In this document: one piece after another, positions 11,596 to 23,230 of the stretch | How the letters are laid out: every line of letters begins with the position of its first letter | Position numbering within the stretch: position 1 is the stretch's first letter | Source of the DNA: Aulostomus chinensis | Lineage: Eukaryota > Chordata > Actinopteri > Syngnathiformes > Aulostomidae | DNA: 64,000 nucleotides | Assembly: GCA_037954235.1 (NCBI GenBank) | Contig: JBBMOA010000002.1 | Location: 21,390,509 to 21,454,508 of the forward strand | Reading direction: 5' to 3' | The notes under the pieces: model-generated | Told to the model about the DNA's origin: nothing | Databases searched by the model: none | The model's input: only the letters and a program-made list of their open reading frames with translations | Translations under genes and position numbers: made by a program

Positions 11596-14500
11596 TCAGA
11601 AGACCGTCGTGGCCAGATGGCTGGGAGTGGAGGGACGCTCCGGCTGGTCTTTTGATGTGTTGTTTTCTGGAAGATTCAAATAAAAAGAAGAAATTCACTC
11701 AGTTTTGTTAGCACATGATCGACTACTGTTCTGTTTACTAGCGAGCCTCTCTCACCGCATTTGTCTCCCTTTTCCTCGCTGTGCTCCTCCTCATCCTCTG
11801 GCATTTCCACCTGGCTCAAGTCCTGCACATCCTCCACCATGGACTCCTATTCAACATTGGATTTTTAAGAATTAAACTTGCGTTTAAGTAACACACAGTC
11901 ACACCAGTGGCCATGACAGAAGTTTACCTCTGATTCAGAGAGTCGATCTTCATCAGAGTTCCTAAACCCCTCTGGAGCTTCCATGAGGATCTCCAGACCA
12001 TCCGCCTCCTCATCACTGCAGCCACCCAACAAGGAGATGCAATATTAGATAAAAAACAAGGTCAAACATGACTTCTGTTCCAGACTGTCCAGCAGATCTA
12101 TAGGTGACACAGTTGCTGCATCTGGTGGCAAGGATCTGAGTGTCTTCTACATCTAGAATGACATTTTGGAAACGTCCGTCTACTTTTTGGTAAATGTGCT
12201 TATTTTCCATCAACTTCTAAGGAGTTCCTTTTCTGGTTTGTTTTGTTCTGTTTTTTTAAAGTTATGCTTGGATGGGCAAGTTAGTATACTAATGGTACAC
12301 AGTATATCAATGGAATGTGGGCTCATAATATTTGTTCTCAAATCTCAATTTCAAATAATCACATTTTAATTTTAGAATTAGAAACAAAGCCACAACGTCT
12401 TTGCTGACTGGCTGTAGAGATTCAGTGCAGAACTCCACCCAACAAAAACAATTGTTGACAATTAGAGAAGAAACTGCTGCTACTAATCGTGGTTGAAGGA
12501 GAGGATGAGGAGGGTGACTGCGGGACAAACGTTAACCTGAATCAATTTAAACCAGGATACCAAAGGAGGAAAAGAGGGAAGCTGGAGGTGCACAGGTAAG
12601 AAAGAGAGGCAGGCTGGGAATCCCGGGTTGAGGAGCGGAGCGTAGCAGCTGACCAGGAAACACTGGAAATGTTGTGTGAAGGTTTCAGCACCAAGAAGAA
12701 GCTGTTAGGTAATCAGAGGCTACACCCTTACTTTGGTCTATTTCCACCAACGTTGTAAGGTTTTATTACTGGTCGTGTCTAATAGGAACTGGAAACTACA
12801 GAAATGTATCATCTAGTGCTGTCAGGTGATTAAAAATATTCATTAACTAGTTACAGGATTTGTAATTAATCACATATCTGCTTGACTGAATCACCCTCAG
12901 GCAGGGCATCTAAAGGCTGAGTCTCAGAGAGGCACTTTGACCAGCGACGCATGTGAAGTGACGAGCCACTGTCAAGTACGGGTCCTTCGATGGGCCAAGT
13001 TTAAAATGCTTGTGTCTGGGTAAAACTCCCATTGAATTGCCACTCAAGTGTGCTGTAATTAATTGTTCGTTCATTTTTATAACACGTTAATTTGCGGTGT
13101 AATTAATCTAATTAATGCGTTAAAGTGACAGCCTTAGTATCATCTAAAAAAGGGAGCAGAGAATAAGCAAACTGACCTTCCTCCCGAGTAGAAGTTGTCT
13201 ATGTCCTTCTTCTCCTCGTCCATCTTCTCCTCTTCAATGCTGCTTTGGTCTTCTTCATGCTGTCCATCATCTTCTTCCACTGCTCCTTTGTCTTCATGTA
13301 GTTCATCCTCCCTTTCCCCCTGCTGCTCATCTTCCTGTCCTTCATCTTCCTCTTGCGGCTTATATTCCTCTTCTTTATCTTCCTCCTGTTGCTCCTTTTC
13401 TTTATCTTCCTCCTGTTGCTCCTTTTCTTTATCTTCCTCCTGTTGCTCCTTTTCTTTATCTTCCTCCTGTTGCTCCTTTTCTTTATCTTCCTCCTGTTGC
13501 TCCTCTTCCTCCTTTCCTTTGTCTTCCTCCTGTTGTTCCTCCTCTTCCTCCTCCTCTAGGTCAGACGAGTTGAGAAAGTCAAAACTTTCCAGGGCAGTCT
13601 CCACCTCCTGAGTGAAACTAGAAGAAGTAGGAAAAGGAACCTGCAGAGAAAGCAAAGGTGTTTTACAGCACGGACGTGTTAGCTGTTAGCAGTTGAGCTC
13701 AGATGCAGGCGCTTACAGTGGGAGGCTCCTCCTGGAGCGGCGGTCTGTGTGTCTCTCCTGCCTCCCCGTCCTCAGCCTCTGCTTCAGTCTGTACTGGCGA
13801 GTCCTCAGGTGATGCCTTCGCCTCCTCTACTGAAATACACTCTTGTGTGGTGCCAAGTTCGGACGCATCCGTTCTCTCCACAACCGACTCAGGAGCGACA
13901 GAGGAAACATCGGAGCACGAGCCGCTCAGCTCGGCCGAGGTTTCTGAGAGGTCAGCTGATTGGACAGACACAGTGTCCGTCACAGTACAGTCTGGGTTGC
14001 TCTCGCCCACTTGGCTGTGAGAGCAGGAGGGCTGCAGGTGGCCATTGGGTACAGCAGCTATCTGAGAAAAGACCTCGTTGACTTCGGTCTCATCCTCCTC
14101 TTGGTTGGATGACAGCGACGGCGTCGACGTGCTGGACTTGTGCGGCGTGAGCGACAGCTGATTGGTGAGAGTGGTCTGCAGCATGTTGGAGCCTGACAGC
14201 CTCTGAGCGTGGTGAGCCAGGGCCGGACTAGACGAGTCATCCGAGGACTCGGAGGAGTTGGACCAGACTGTCCCGTTGTCCAGTTCGCCCTGTCGCTTCA
14301 GCAGAGACTAGAGAGGAAACGAGACAGTGAGGCAATGGACTGACAGAGAGTGAGGTCAAATGATCACGTCTACATCAACTCAGACACGTTACTGGTTTTG
14401 TTGGTTAACAAATTAGATTTTAAAAGAAAAAATTTACAAGACTGGCAGTGTTGCACAACGAAGATCAAACTGATGAATCCAGTGGGTGTCAAGTCTTTTG

Positions 14501-16310
14501 CAGGGGGTGGGGGGCACAGAGCCAATGAGGCAAGTTCCACATGACCAGGGCCAAAAATGTGTCAAATGGATCTGTTCCACAAGGGACCATGGCGCCACTT
14601 TGTTACCAGCGAGACAGTCTCAGATCAGCCAGATATACGAAGCAATACAGAGGAGCCAATTCTGGATTATAACCACAGAAAACAGGTGCAGTGAAGCCAA
14701 GTGTCCATCTCTGAACTTAATATTTATACTTACAGATGTAAACACTGAAACCGCGCTCATGATATTTATGCAATCAGTGATACTCTGGTTTTCCTGACAT
14801 TGCTACCAGGTGATTAACGTTTGACTTTTCTGCTCTCAAAAGGGAATTAGAAAGTCTGACACCGCTGGATTTATCAAGTATGTCTACAGACATGATTAAT
14901 CACATATGAACTTCATACTACTGAAATCTGCAGCATACAGGATTACACACACACACACACACGCGTGTGTGCACACATTCATTTGACACATTAAAATCAT
15001 TTAAATATGTTTCATTAATGAGGGCAAATACCACACAAGCTATTTGGGATACAAATATTACATTTTTGTCGTTTTACAATGTAATTAGAAATGTTTAGGG
15101 CATCTTCTATTGAGATCCTGAAATGATTGGAAATAAGAGCAAAGCAATTAGGAGTTAACTGATTATTAATTAATAAACATGTTGACTGAATTTTTTGCTT
15201 CTTTTTCAAGCAGCATTGCTGCAACTTTCTTATTTTTTTCCATAAATCATTCGAAATTGTGATGAAATTATTTGTTTTCAAATCTTTGTGAACATTAAAT
15301 GAACAATCAAAGCAATGATTAATTGATGAAAATGCTTTTGTATTGGAAATTAACTGTCCGTAATGAATCATCTCAGGGATTTTTAGGTTTATAAATCCTT
15401 CATTCGCTCTAGAACTACAGCTAAGTCCCACACACCGACTGTAAACAGGTGGATGTACGGCTCCATTCACAACGTAAGGAAGCGGTCCTGTCGGTCACCA
15501 GGTTGTGGAAGGCCTCCGTCAGCCCGCGGCTCTGCCTGGCCCCGCCATGAGGCATGCTCTTCAGGTAGGTGAGGAAGAGGAGGGACATATTGGACCACTA
15601 CTCAACCACTATTAAACAGCTACAAGGGCCGCAGCTCCGCTCATACACGCTGTCACACACCCCACAACTGCCGTCATTCACTGCGGGACTCGCTTGAGTC
15701 GTATTAGGCACACGACTCCCACAACCACATGACCTCACACACAGTCCTCTGCGAATAACCTCACACACATCAGTGCTACTGCTACAGACAAAGCAGTTGG
15801 GGAGCAGCTGAAACAGAACAAGCCAATGAAATGAAAGTAACAGCAGCCATCAGTGAGGCAAGTACACACCGAATATGAGGACATAAGAGACTCGTCTACT
15901 GTGATGAACCGTCAAACTGAGCTGAGATTTGTTCTTTCGTGTTGACTCACATAAAACACCTGCTCCCGCATGGAGGGCGTGTCAGGAGGGCTCTGATTGG
16001 ACAGCAGACGTTTGGAAACTGTACTGGTGGATGATGTCTGGTCGTCTTTATCAAATGGACTGAAACAAAAGGACAGAAGGGAAATAGCAGCTGAATAAAC
16101 ACTCTGTGTAACCACAGTGAGACTGTTTGAGGTGTGAGCCGCAGGTTCAAGTACCTCCAGGTGACCTCCAAGTTGAGTTTAACTGTTCCAAGGTCGTTGA
16201 TATCTACGGCGAGCGTCTGGGGAAGCGGGCAGAACAAGTCCAGCATTTCGCAAGACACACTACCCACCACCACATGATTGGCCAGACTCTTTAGCTCTGT
16301 CACCTTAAAA

Positions 16311-16353
<43 letters not shown>

Positions 16354-19170
16354 CACATAAGATCAAGAGAGAGATCTACACAACATTACAATAAATACTG
16401 GCGAGGAACAGTTCTTACAAAATAATAATTTTAATAATATAATTTACAAGATATGTAATTAGTAAACTATTTATTACATGAGTATCAGTACTTCTGGGTC
16501 AGATGTCACCCATCTTGGAATGCTGCCTTTGTTTTGATCTGGACTTCACACCTGCAAGGTGTCATGAGTGTGCAGGACACAGCTGTGATACTTTCAGAGA
16601 CCAGACATGATGCATGAGTGCTTCTGTACTGAAAACCTTCTCTGTGGTAGGGCCTGCAGCAGTTGTGGGTCCTGATGTCATTACCTTGATTGACAGCAGT
16701 TCTGTGATGAGAGGCAGGAAGATGTACTCCTCGCTGTCCCAGATCTGCTTGTTGCTGACCTCAACTCGGCCTCGTAGCCTCCAGCGCTGCCGCCCGTAGC
16801 GCATTAGGACCTAACACAGTAGACAATAGCCAGCGTGAAAGTGTGGACACACAGACCCATGACCCACTAGCCACTAAAACAACTTTTTAATCTTTGATTT
16901 GGTGTTTTGTTGATGTGGTGGAGAGAATTCTCTCACATCCGTCCAAAATCTCTCACAAGTGTTCAATTAGATCTGATGACTAAAGCCACAACTGATTCAC
17001 ACCATCATCATCTTGGAGGAGGCCACTCCCATCACTACAGAGGATAGCGGCTGGGACGAGCCCACGGGAGCCATCCCCTCATTGCAGGAGTTTCTCCACC
17101 CGTGTCTTTAAGTTGTCACCCATCTACACATCCAAATTTTCGCTGCTGTGGTTCTTACCTCATACTGGTCACCAGCACACAGCCGCGCAAAACCAGCCAG
17201 GCCTGAAACATCAGAAGTGTGTTAGAAAAAGAAGAACTGCTCTGACAGAAGGAATCGAAACTCACAAGGGAAGAAAGTGACTCACCCTTCATCTTGACAT
17301 GAAATTCTCCCATCTGACTTTCCAATTCACTCTCGAGTGAACACATGTGCTGCACAGACAGAGATACAGATGAAGGTAACAGGAGCAGTGCTGATTTCTT
17401 CTCACAAAAACAGACGACACAGATCAAAGAGCTCCTCAGCCGCTGCACATGCTGGTGCCATCAGTACTGACTTCAGGTCACTAACATACCTCCGTACATT
17501 CCCTGTAACCCTTGTTGGCTTCACTCAGGCTCTCTCTTGCTTCCTTGCTGCCAGTGGCGGAGTTAAAGGCCGCCACCATTTTACTGGCTCCATCTCGCAG
17601 CCGCCGTTGTATACAGTAAGCTTCATAGAGCTCCTCCACCTTCCAACAGAAGGATAATCAGTTTTAATTATCTTTTAATACCTAAAGCATTTTATGTGTT
17701 GATTAAAGCCACACAAGTTGTGTTTTGAGGCGAAAGAGGAAGGAAACCCATGAACATATTATCACCAAGTTCTTGTGGTAAAAATGTTAGCAACGTTCAC
17801 ATATTTACAAACCTCAACATTCGTTTAGAGTTGAGAGAGCCACTTAACATTACACAGCACAAACATTCAGTAGTGCACCATTAACTCAGCTGTCACCAAC
17901 CTATGGACGCCAGAAGGACATAACAAACCTTCACGTACCGTAGACATACAGTTGGTATATTTTTGTCATCTACCGTGAACAAAATAACCATCACAAAACT
18001 CAACACTGTCATGTCATCTGAAGGGTGATAAAGGATGAGTTATGATGGGAAAAGTGACTCATTCTGAGCAGCAGTGGTGACGGTGTGAGAGTCCTGGTGG
18101 GTTTCATAGATATCTCCAGGAACTATGTCAGAAAAACTGCTGCTTCCAATTTAGATTTTGCTGTGATTCAATCACAATGAATGGGTCAACATGAAGCCGA
18201 AGGAAAGACATCATCAAGCTAATTCTTCACAAGTAGGAATTCAAGTTGTGTCATATCTTTCCACAAAGTGACAATCAAATACTTTACAAATGCTTGTTTT
18301 CTGAATGGCGTTTGGATTTAACCAGCCACAGGGAGTTTTACAAGCTCCAACTTCTTAATTTTACCACCCTAAATAGAAATGCGATCTCTATCCTTTTTTT
18401 TAAATGTTTTTATTCTTATATTTGTATCAACAAATAAATATTATACTTTAAGGGGAATATATACACACGCACACGTATATAATTTTTATTTAATTTGAGC
18501 CGACATATTTGAGCCGACATATCTCGCCTTTCACTGATGACATCAGCAGTGATCTTTAGTTAGGAAATGTTGGTGACAGCTGCTTTAACTCATAAAATTA
18601 TTCATTTAACTGTACACAACAAACACACCTTGCTGAGGTGGAATTCCAAGCGGCGCATGAATCTCTCTATGGCTTTCACTTGCTACACCAAAACAACAAC
18701 AAAAAAACAAACAAACAGAATTCTTAAACTTACTTCACACTGTTACATTATACAGAGCTCACAACAATATTCAGCAGGTGTGACTGAAACTCACCTTATC
18801 CTGCTCATACAAAGAGCCCTGCAAAGAAAATCAAAAATTCAAATTAACATCCTGAAGAAGACAAGACCAGATCAGAACAGTCGATACCAGCGTGACCGGT
18901 CTGACTACACGAGCTCTCACCAAACGACCGTTCCTCTTGTTTTCTCTGATCTGCTGACCCAGACTGTCCAGCTCCAGCTGGTGGACTTGCAGGTACGACC
19001 TGACAACAAACACCCATCGCTGTTACCTTTTCATTTTAACACCCAAAACCCAGCAGAGGCTAGAAGGGGCGTACTCACTGTAAGCCTCTTCGTAAGGCAG
19101 CGTACACTTCATCCAGCCGCTCAGGCTGGGGGGTTTTAGTGGGTGGCAGTTTGGTGGAGCCTGTGAACAT
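11596..19170 (-). CDS. ripor1: RIPOR1-like (FAM65A) Rho effector, C-terminally short
   Basis: RIPOR proteins bind RhoA-type GTPases and act in cell polarity and Golgi positioning. Exons, minus strand, 5' to 3': 19079..19170, 18921..18999, 18795..18818, 18629..18682, 17490..17639, 17286..17349, 17159..17202, 16685..16810, 16155..16303, 15951..16059, 15499..15597, 13717..14307, 13177..13640, 11928..12015, 11756..11846, 11596..11666. They sum to 2295 nt, 764 residues. The start MFTGSTKLPP is the conserved RIPOR N-terminus. Next come the helical N-terminal domain (LQVHQLELDSLGQQIRENKRN, VEELYEAYCIQRRLRDGA), a C2-like core (YGRQRWRLRGRVEV, TELKSLANHVVVGSVSC, LAVDINDLGTVKLNLEVTW), then DTPSMREQVFY and DNGTVWSNSSESSDDSS. 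The conserved FTQEVETALESFDFLNSSD is followed by an expanded Glu-rich repeat. The frame then ends after ...HLATTVF, with no ARM/HEAT-like C-terminal region (human RIPOR1 is about 1220 residues). Adjacency to ctcf favours RIPOR1 over RIPOR2/3. Confidence 0.9.
12806..13144. mobile_element. Non-autonomous hAT element with 8-bp target-site duplication
   Basis: The element spans 12814-13136 (323 bp). Its ends are TAGTGCTGTCA and, read from the other strand, TAAGGCTGTCA, an imperfect 11-bp terminal inverted repeat. It is flanked on both sides by the identical octamer GTATCATC (12806-12813 and 13137-13144), the 8-bp duplication expected for hAT transposition. The interior (ATTAATCACAT..., TTAATTTGCGGTGTAATTAATC) resembles a dispersed fish repeat type and codes for nothing. 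It lies in a ripor1 intron. Confidence 0.85.
13371..13540 (-). repeat. ripor1: 27-bp coding minisatellite in ripor1 (KEKEQQEED units)
   Basis: The + strand shows about four and a half nearly identical 27-bp units, each containing TCTTCCTCCTGTTGCTCC. On the minus strand each unit encodes nine residues, QQEEDKEKE, inside a long Glu/Lys/Gln stretch. Flanking sequence (13176-13370 and 13520-13560) is also acidic but less regular. Confidence 0.9.
14309..15498 (-). other. ripor1 intronic stretch, AT-rich
   Basis: This is the intron between the cassette-like exon and the SLLKRQGELDNG exon. It contains a short (CA)n-CGCGTGTG tract at about 14944-14972 and an AT-rich chance open frame on the minus strand (15015-15470). 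Nothing else is supported. Confidence 0.5.
15499..15597 (-). other. ripor1: Phase-0 33-codon candidate cassette exon of ripor1
   Basis: A 99-nt open segment has an AG acceptor (15598-15599) and a GTGACC donor. It encodes WSNMSLLFLTYLKSMPHGG... and ends TEAFHNL. Both flanking exons join in phase 0 with or without it, so inclusion or skipping keeps the frame. I do not recall this segment from human RIPOR1, so it may be an alternative or fish-specific exon. Confidence 0.6.
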
Positions 19171-19764
19171 CCTGCTTCCTTACAAGGCACGTTTCTCTTG
19201 GATCAAACAGTGCTGAGCGAGGGAACGGCAGAGAGAGAAAGAGAGAGTGAGGAAGAGAGGGGAAGAGATAGGGATCACTGCTGCTTAGGTCTTCATGATC
19301 AGAGCGATAACAGAGCATTCAACATGAGCATCAGGGGAGCAGACCAACAGAGCTGCTGCTCACCTGCTGACTGGAGGGACACTGTCACTACTGTAGCATG
19401 CTGGGCCAGTCGACTGTAGCGCTGTGACTTTAACAAACCAAAGGACATGTCCTGTAATTATGCAGAGAGGAGACATTAGAGTAGAAAATGTCCCTTTTTT
19501 CCGCTCAGACGTCGCTGCACCTGACAGGAACATTTCTCCCAGTGAGCCATTACAGAGGATTCTGATAGTGATAGAGGTCCATGGAGGAAGCAGGGGGAAA
19601 CAATAGAGGACAGACAGCACTCTTCCATTTCCTCTCTCTGCCTACATTGTTCAGTGGAGACGTGGAGCGACATGCTCACAGCAACCACAGTGGCCACCAC
19701 TGACAACAGTGGGGAGCACACGGTCTGCTTTTGCTTCTCTTCCCCTTCCTTCCCTTCTTCTCCA

Positions 19765-19795
<31 letters not shown>

Positions 19796-21760
19796 ACACA
19801 CTCCACCTCCATATCCAGAGAACAGGAAGTCTCATAGCTTGACTCTACACAGGAAATTCTATACAGAAGACTGGCTCAGGCATATAAAACAAACCTGCCA
19901 TGTGCGTAAAAACTGACCCTTTCCTACTTTAACGTGCAGATTAGTGTGATCAGAGGAAACGGTTATGGTAGCGAGAGGGTCGTGCTTGAGCTAAGCTAGT
20001 CAGAAGAGAGATTATAGTCTTAAACCAAACTAATCTGTCAAGCAAGAGCCAAACCCATATTAACACATGGGATCTATGAATGAGCCAATACACAACAGAG
20101 CAACTGGTGGCAACTGCTCAGCATTGTTCTACACTGAACTCACAACCAGGAGAGAAACCAGACATTTTTATAACAGATGGCATCATGTTCCACCTGTTGC
20201 TGAAGTAAAACACACACACACACACACACATATGATGATCAACACCACCGTTGACCCACCACACAGTGAGAACTTGGGCCTGCCTTGGGGTACTCCAGTG
20301 CAGGTTAAACCGCTAATCTGGATTAACAGGAGGCGGTCAGGGTTACATGGCAAAGAAAACTGTGCCATATTAAAGAGACTTTTCGGATAAAACACCCACT
20401 TTTTTGCAAAAACACCGAGAATTCATAGTTGCGCAGCTTGAAACAGCATCATACAACAGTATCATCGCACACTCGTACATGTACATGAAGGCCACACACA
20501 GGCAGATAATTATGAGTGACAATCAGCAGGTTCTCTGTGCAAGATGTGCTTTTATCCCTTTCCCAACATCAGAGATCATTAGCTGGATTAATGCTGTCCC
20601 CTGAGTAGAGCGAACAAAGACGACACTGTTTCTAATCACCTCACAAGACTGGAGTTTTGTTTGAAAACAAGCCTTTCATGCACTCACTGCATGTACTATT
20701 GCATAGAATCTGTTGCCTTGCCTATATGTGAGAAGACCTTAAGAAATTTGCTTTGCTTTTTTTTAAAAAAAAAAACAATAGTCTGGAGAATGTGTTGCAT
20801 TATTGCCTGGTGAATAAAAACAAAACAAAACACAACTTTGAATGAACTGTTCACTGGAGATATAAACTCAAGTATATAATGGCAGAAATCATGTGGATAT
20901 CACAAGTTAGTTCCCACCATGGAGGGATATCTTTAGTTTGGCCAGCAACCCAAACCTCAATTCATCATATCAAACCAGGAGAGAAGGCCATTTTTCGGGT
21001 TGTGTGCTGTGTTTTAATGGGAGACTAATAAACAACTCCTCCACACTATGTGAGTTTGGGGAGGAAGAGGAGGTAGATGAAGGGGAATGGTGTTGCAACA
21101 ATCTGCAACCTCCAGATTACTGGATTAGCTAACCCGGCGGCGGCAGCAGCAGGCCACTTAGACGGATCAACACATCACAGCCGGGCGCTTCACTCCAGCT
21201 AACGGCTGAGGATGGAGCCCAAACTTGGGGGAAAGCGGTAGCGAGCCAAAATTTCTATCCCACTCCAGTAGTTCATCACAGGCCAGACTAAAAAGTCCTC
21301 TCCTGGTCAGAGTCGGACCCCCAACGTCCGCTCCTCCCAAAAGACACTACAAACACAAGAACCGCAAGGGGGGAAAAGGGAAATAAAGACAACCACGACG
21401 AGCATTCCGACAACATCACAGCAAAGCAACTTCACGTCGCCCATGTAGAGGAAAACGTTAACGGGATCTGTGTTGTGACCTTGGCGACAAAAGCCGCCGC
21501 CTCCTACCTCGGGTTAACAGTCCGACAGCCCGGAGAGAAACACCCAAGTCCCATTTCCAACACGATGCTCCACACAGTTCGCGGAGTTATTCTGGGCGCT
21601 GTCCTTCTCCTTGATTTCGCAGTTTTTTTTTTGTCCACAACCACCAAGCAGTCGCCCAAAATGACTTCCGGCTGAGAGTTTTCAGTATAAAAGCACGTCA
21701 TGTTAGTCACGAATTGCAAAACACAGGTACAGCGACGACTAACATGGGGAGTATTTTAAG
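19171..21760 (-). promoter_or_regulatory. ripor1 5' region: intron sequence and GC-rich probable promoter
   Basis: The first coding exon is preceded by an AG one base before the ATG, implying upstream non-coding exons. The region 21120-21600 is relatively CpG-rich for this window (CCCGGCGGCGGCAGCAGCAGG, CGCCGCCTCC) and is the best nearby promoter candidate. A poly(C)-(AC)n tract lies at about 19764-19801 and a (CA)n at 20209-20230. No coding exon is seen on either strand. Confidence 0.45.
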
Positions 21761-22919
21761 GTATTTTTGTCCAAAACTGATCAGAAAAGAAACATGAATG
21801 ATCAAACTAAACGCCACGCACTTAAGAAGTTGGTGACAAAATATAGGTTACAGGGATCCAGAGGAGTTTGTGATTTATCATCAACACTGATTTCATTAAA
21901 TCCCAAGGTTGTTCAAGATTGTTTCACAATCAATCTATTGATGGACATTCAATTAAGATAAGACAAATGGTCAAAACAGAGTAAATGCTCTTCAATGAAG
22001 ACGTATGTTCTCTAAAATAAAGGAAAAACAAGTGTCATGTAAGAAGATAAGCGGTAAGATAAGAAAATACTTTATTATGGGGTATTAAGGTTGTATAAAC
22101 ACATCGAGTGCTGCCAAAGTAGCCCGATCAGTCAAAGATTAAAACGAGAAAAGAAAAAAGAGTAAATGCAACTTTAATCTGTCTTCTACTTTAAGTCTGT
22201 ACAATAATAGTAACCACAACAACTATAGTAATAATCTTTATTTGCATAGATAACCATATGTATATAGCTCCATAAGGATGCTAACATTGGTTTTGAGTGC
22301 TATTGTTTGCTTTTGAAGAGGCTGTTAGAATTTAGATTAACTGAAATCTGAAGATGTTAAAAAAGATTTTTTTAAATATGTTATTGTTTGATTAATTGTG
22401 ATAAGTTCAATAGTTAAAGGTGGTGAGGAAAAAAAAGTGCTTTACAAAGAGAGACTAAATGTTAGAATATTCTGAAGCCCCCAAAATGTGAACTTGGTAC
22501 AGGCTGTGTAGGAGTGCAGTACTTGGAAGTTAAGTACTTGGAACTCAGCCTCTCAGGAAATCAAGAGGAATCACACTTTCAGCAACATCACTATATCAAG
22601 TCCAATACTAACTGAAAACCAAACAGTGTAAGAAATTGATTACAGCAGATTATAATGAGTGAAGTCTCTGGCTTTGCAAAGGTTACAAAAGATTCTGACT
22701 ATTTTTAAGAAAATCTGATCTGATCTGACAGGAGTGCAAGTTAAATAGTGTAGATGTCTGTGACAATTTACTGGCCAATATGCTGGCACCTTTTCTAGAT
22801 ATCCAAAACCACATATCTGGATGAATAAATTCGGACACAGAAAAGGACACATTGAACATTCACGTGTTGCAGGTTTGTACCTCTTCAGTTTGTCTCAATT
22901 TAAATTTTAAGCTAAAATT

Positions 22920-23230
22920 TTAAGCTTTTATTTTGAAATATCCCTTCTCTAACCGGAAAGCAAGTCTCCGCTAGTTGCTGTGGCAACAAGGATGTCCCTC
23001 AGTCTGTCACTGTGTTTTCTCCGTTGCTGCCTTTGCTGTGCTGGCGACGCCACGGTGAATCCAACGGAAAAACCAGGCTCGGTGTTTCCGAGGGGGAGGA
23101 AGGAGAAACAGCACCGACTTCTCCAACAACCACGGCAGTCAACGGGGGGTGCCTAGTTCGGCCTGTAGGGTGGGTTCAGGTGTAGCAGTTCCACGGACCG
23201 TTTCACGAAGTTACACTAAACCGGGGAGGG
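22920..23230. promoter_or_regulatory. GC-rich island with RFX X-box-like palindrome
   Basis: A GC-rich island interrupts AT-rich intergenic sequence. It holds AACCGGAAAG (ETS-like) and GTTGCTGTGGCAAC at 22974-22987, which differs from the classic RFX X-box GTTGCCATGGCAAC at two central positions. On the minus strand a GTTAGAG donor-like site follows CTTTCCG, so this could be an alternative first exon of ripor1. On the plus strand it precedes a 54-residue open frame (next entry). Confidence 0.45.
22992..23156 (+). CDS. Small open frame, 54 residues, unrecognised
   Basis: ATG at 22992 directly follows the X-box-like palindrome and opens 54 codons to TAG. The N-terminus (MSLSLSLCFLRCCLCC) is hydrophobic and cysteine-rich, superficially like a signal peptide, followed by a basic, Gln/Arg-rich tail. 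I do not recognise it. It may simply be open because of local GC content in a promoter or 5'UTR. Confidence 0.15.
   Translation: MSLSLSLCFLRCCLCCAGDATVNPTEKPGSVFPRGRKEKQHRLLQQPRQSTGGA

Noticed and set aside
13195..13611. Plus-strand Ser-rich frame of 138 codons
   Set aside because: Antisense of the Glu-rich minisatellite exon of ripor1; GAG/GAA repeats read as Ser/Phe/Leu on the other strand.
15015..15470. 151-codon minus-strand frame
   Set aside because: AT-rich intron sequence of ripor1 with no splice continuity to neighbouring exons and no recognisable domain.
18567..19139. 190-codon plus-strand frame
   Set aside because: Overlaps four true ripor1 exons on the minus strand and has no family resemblance.
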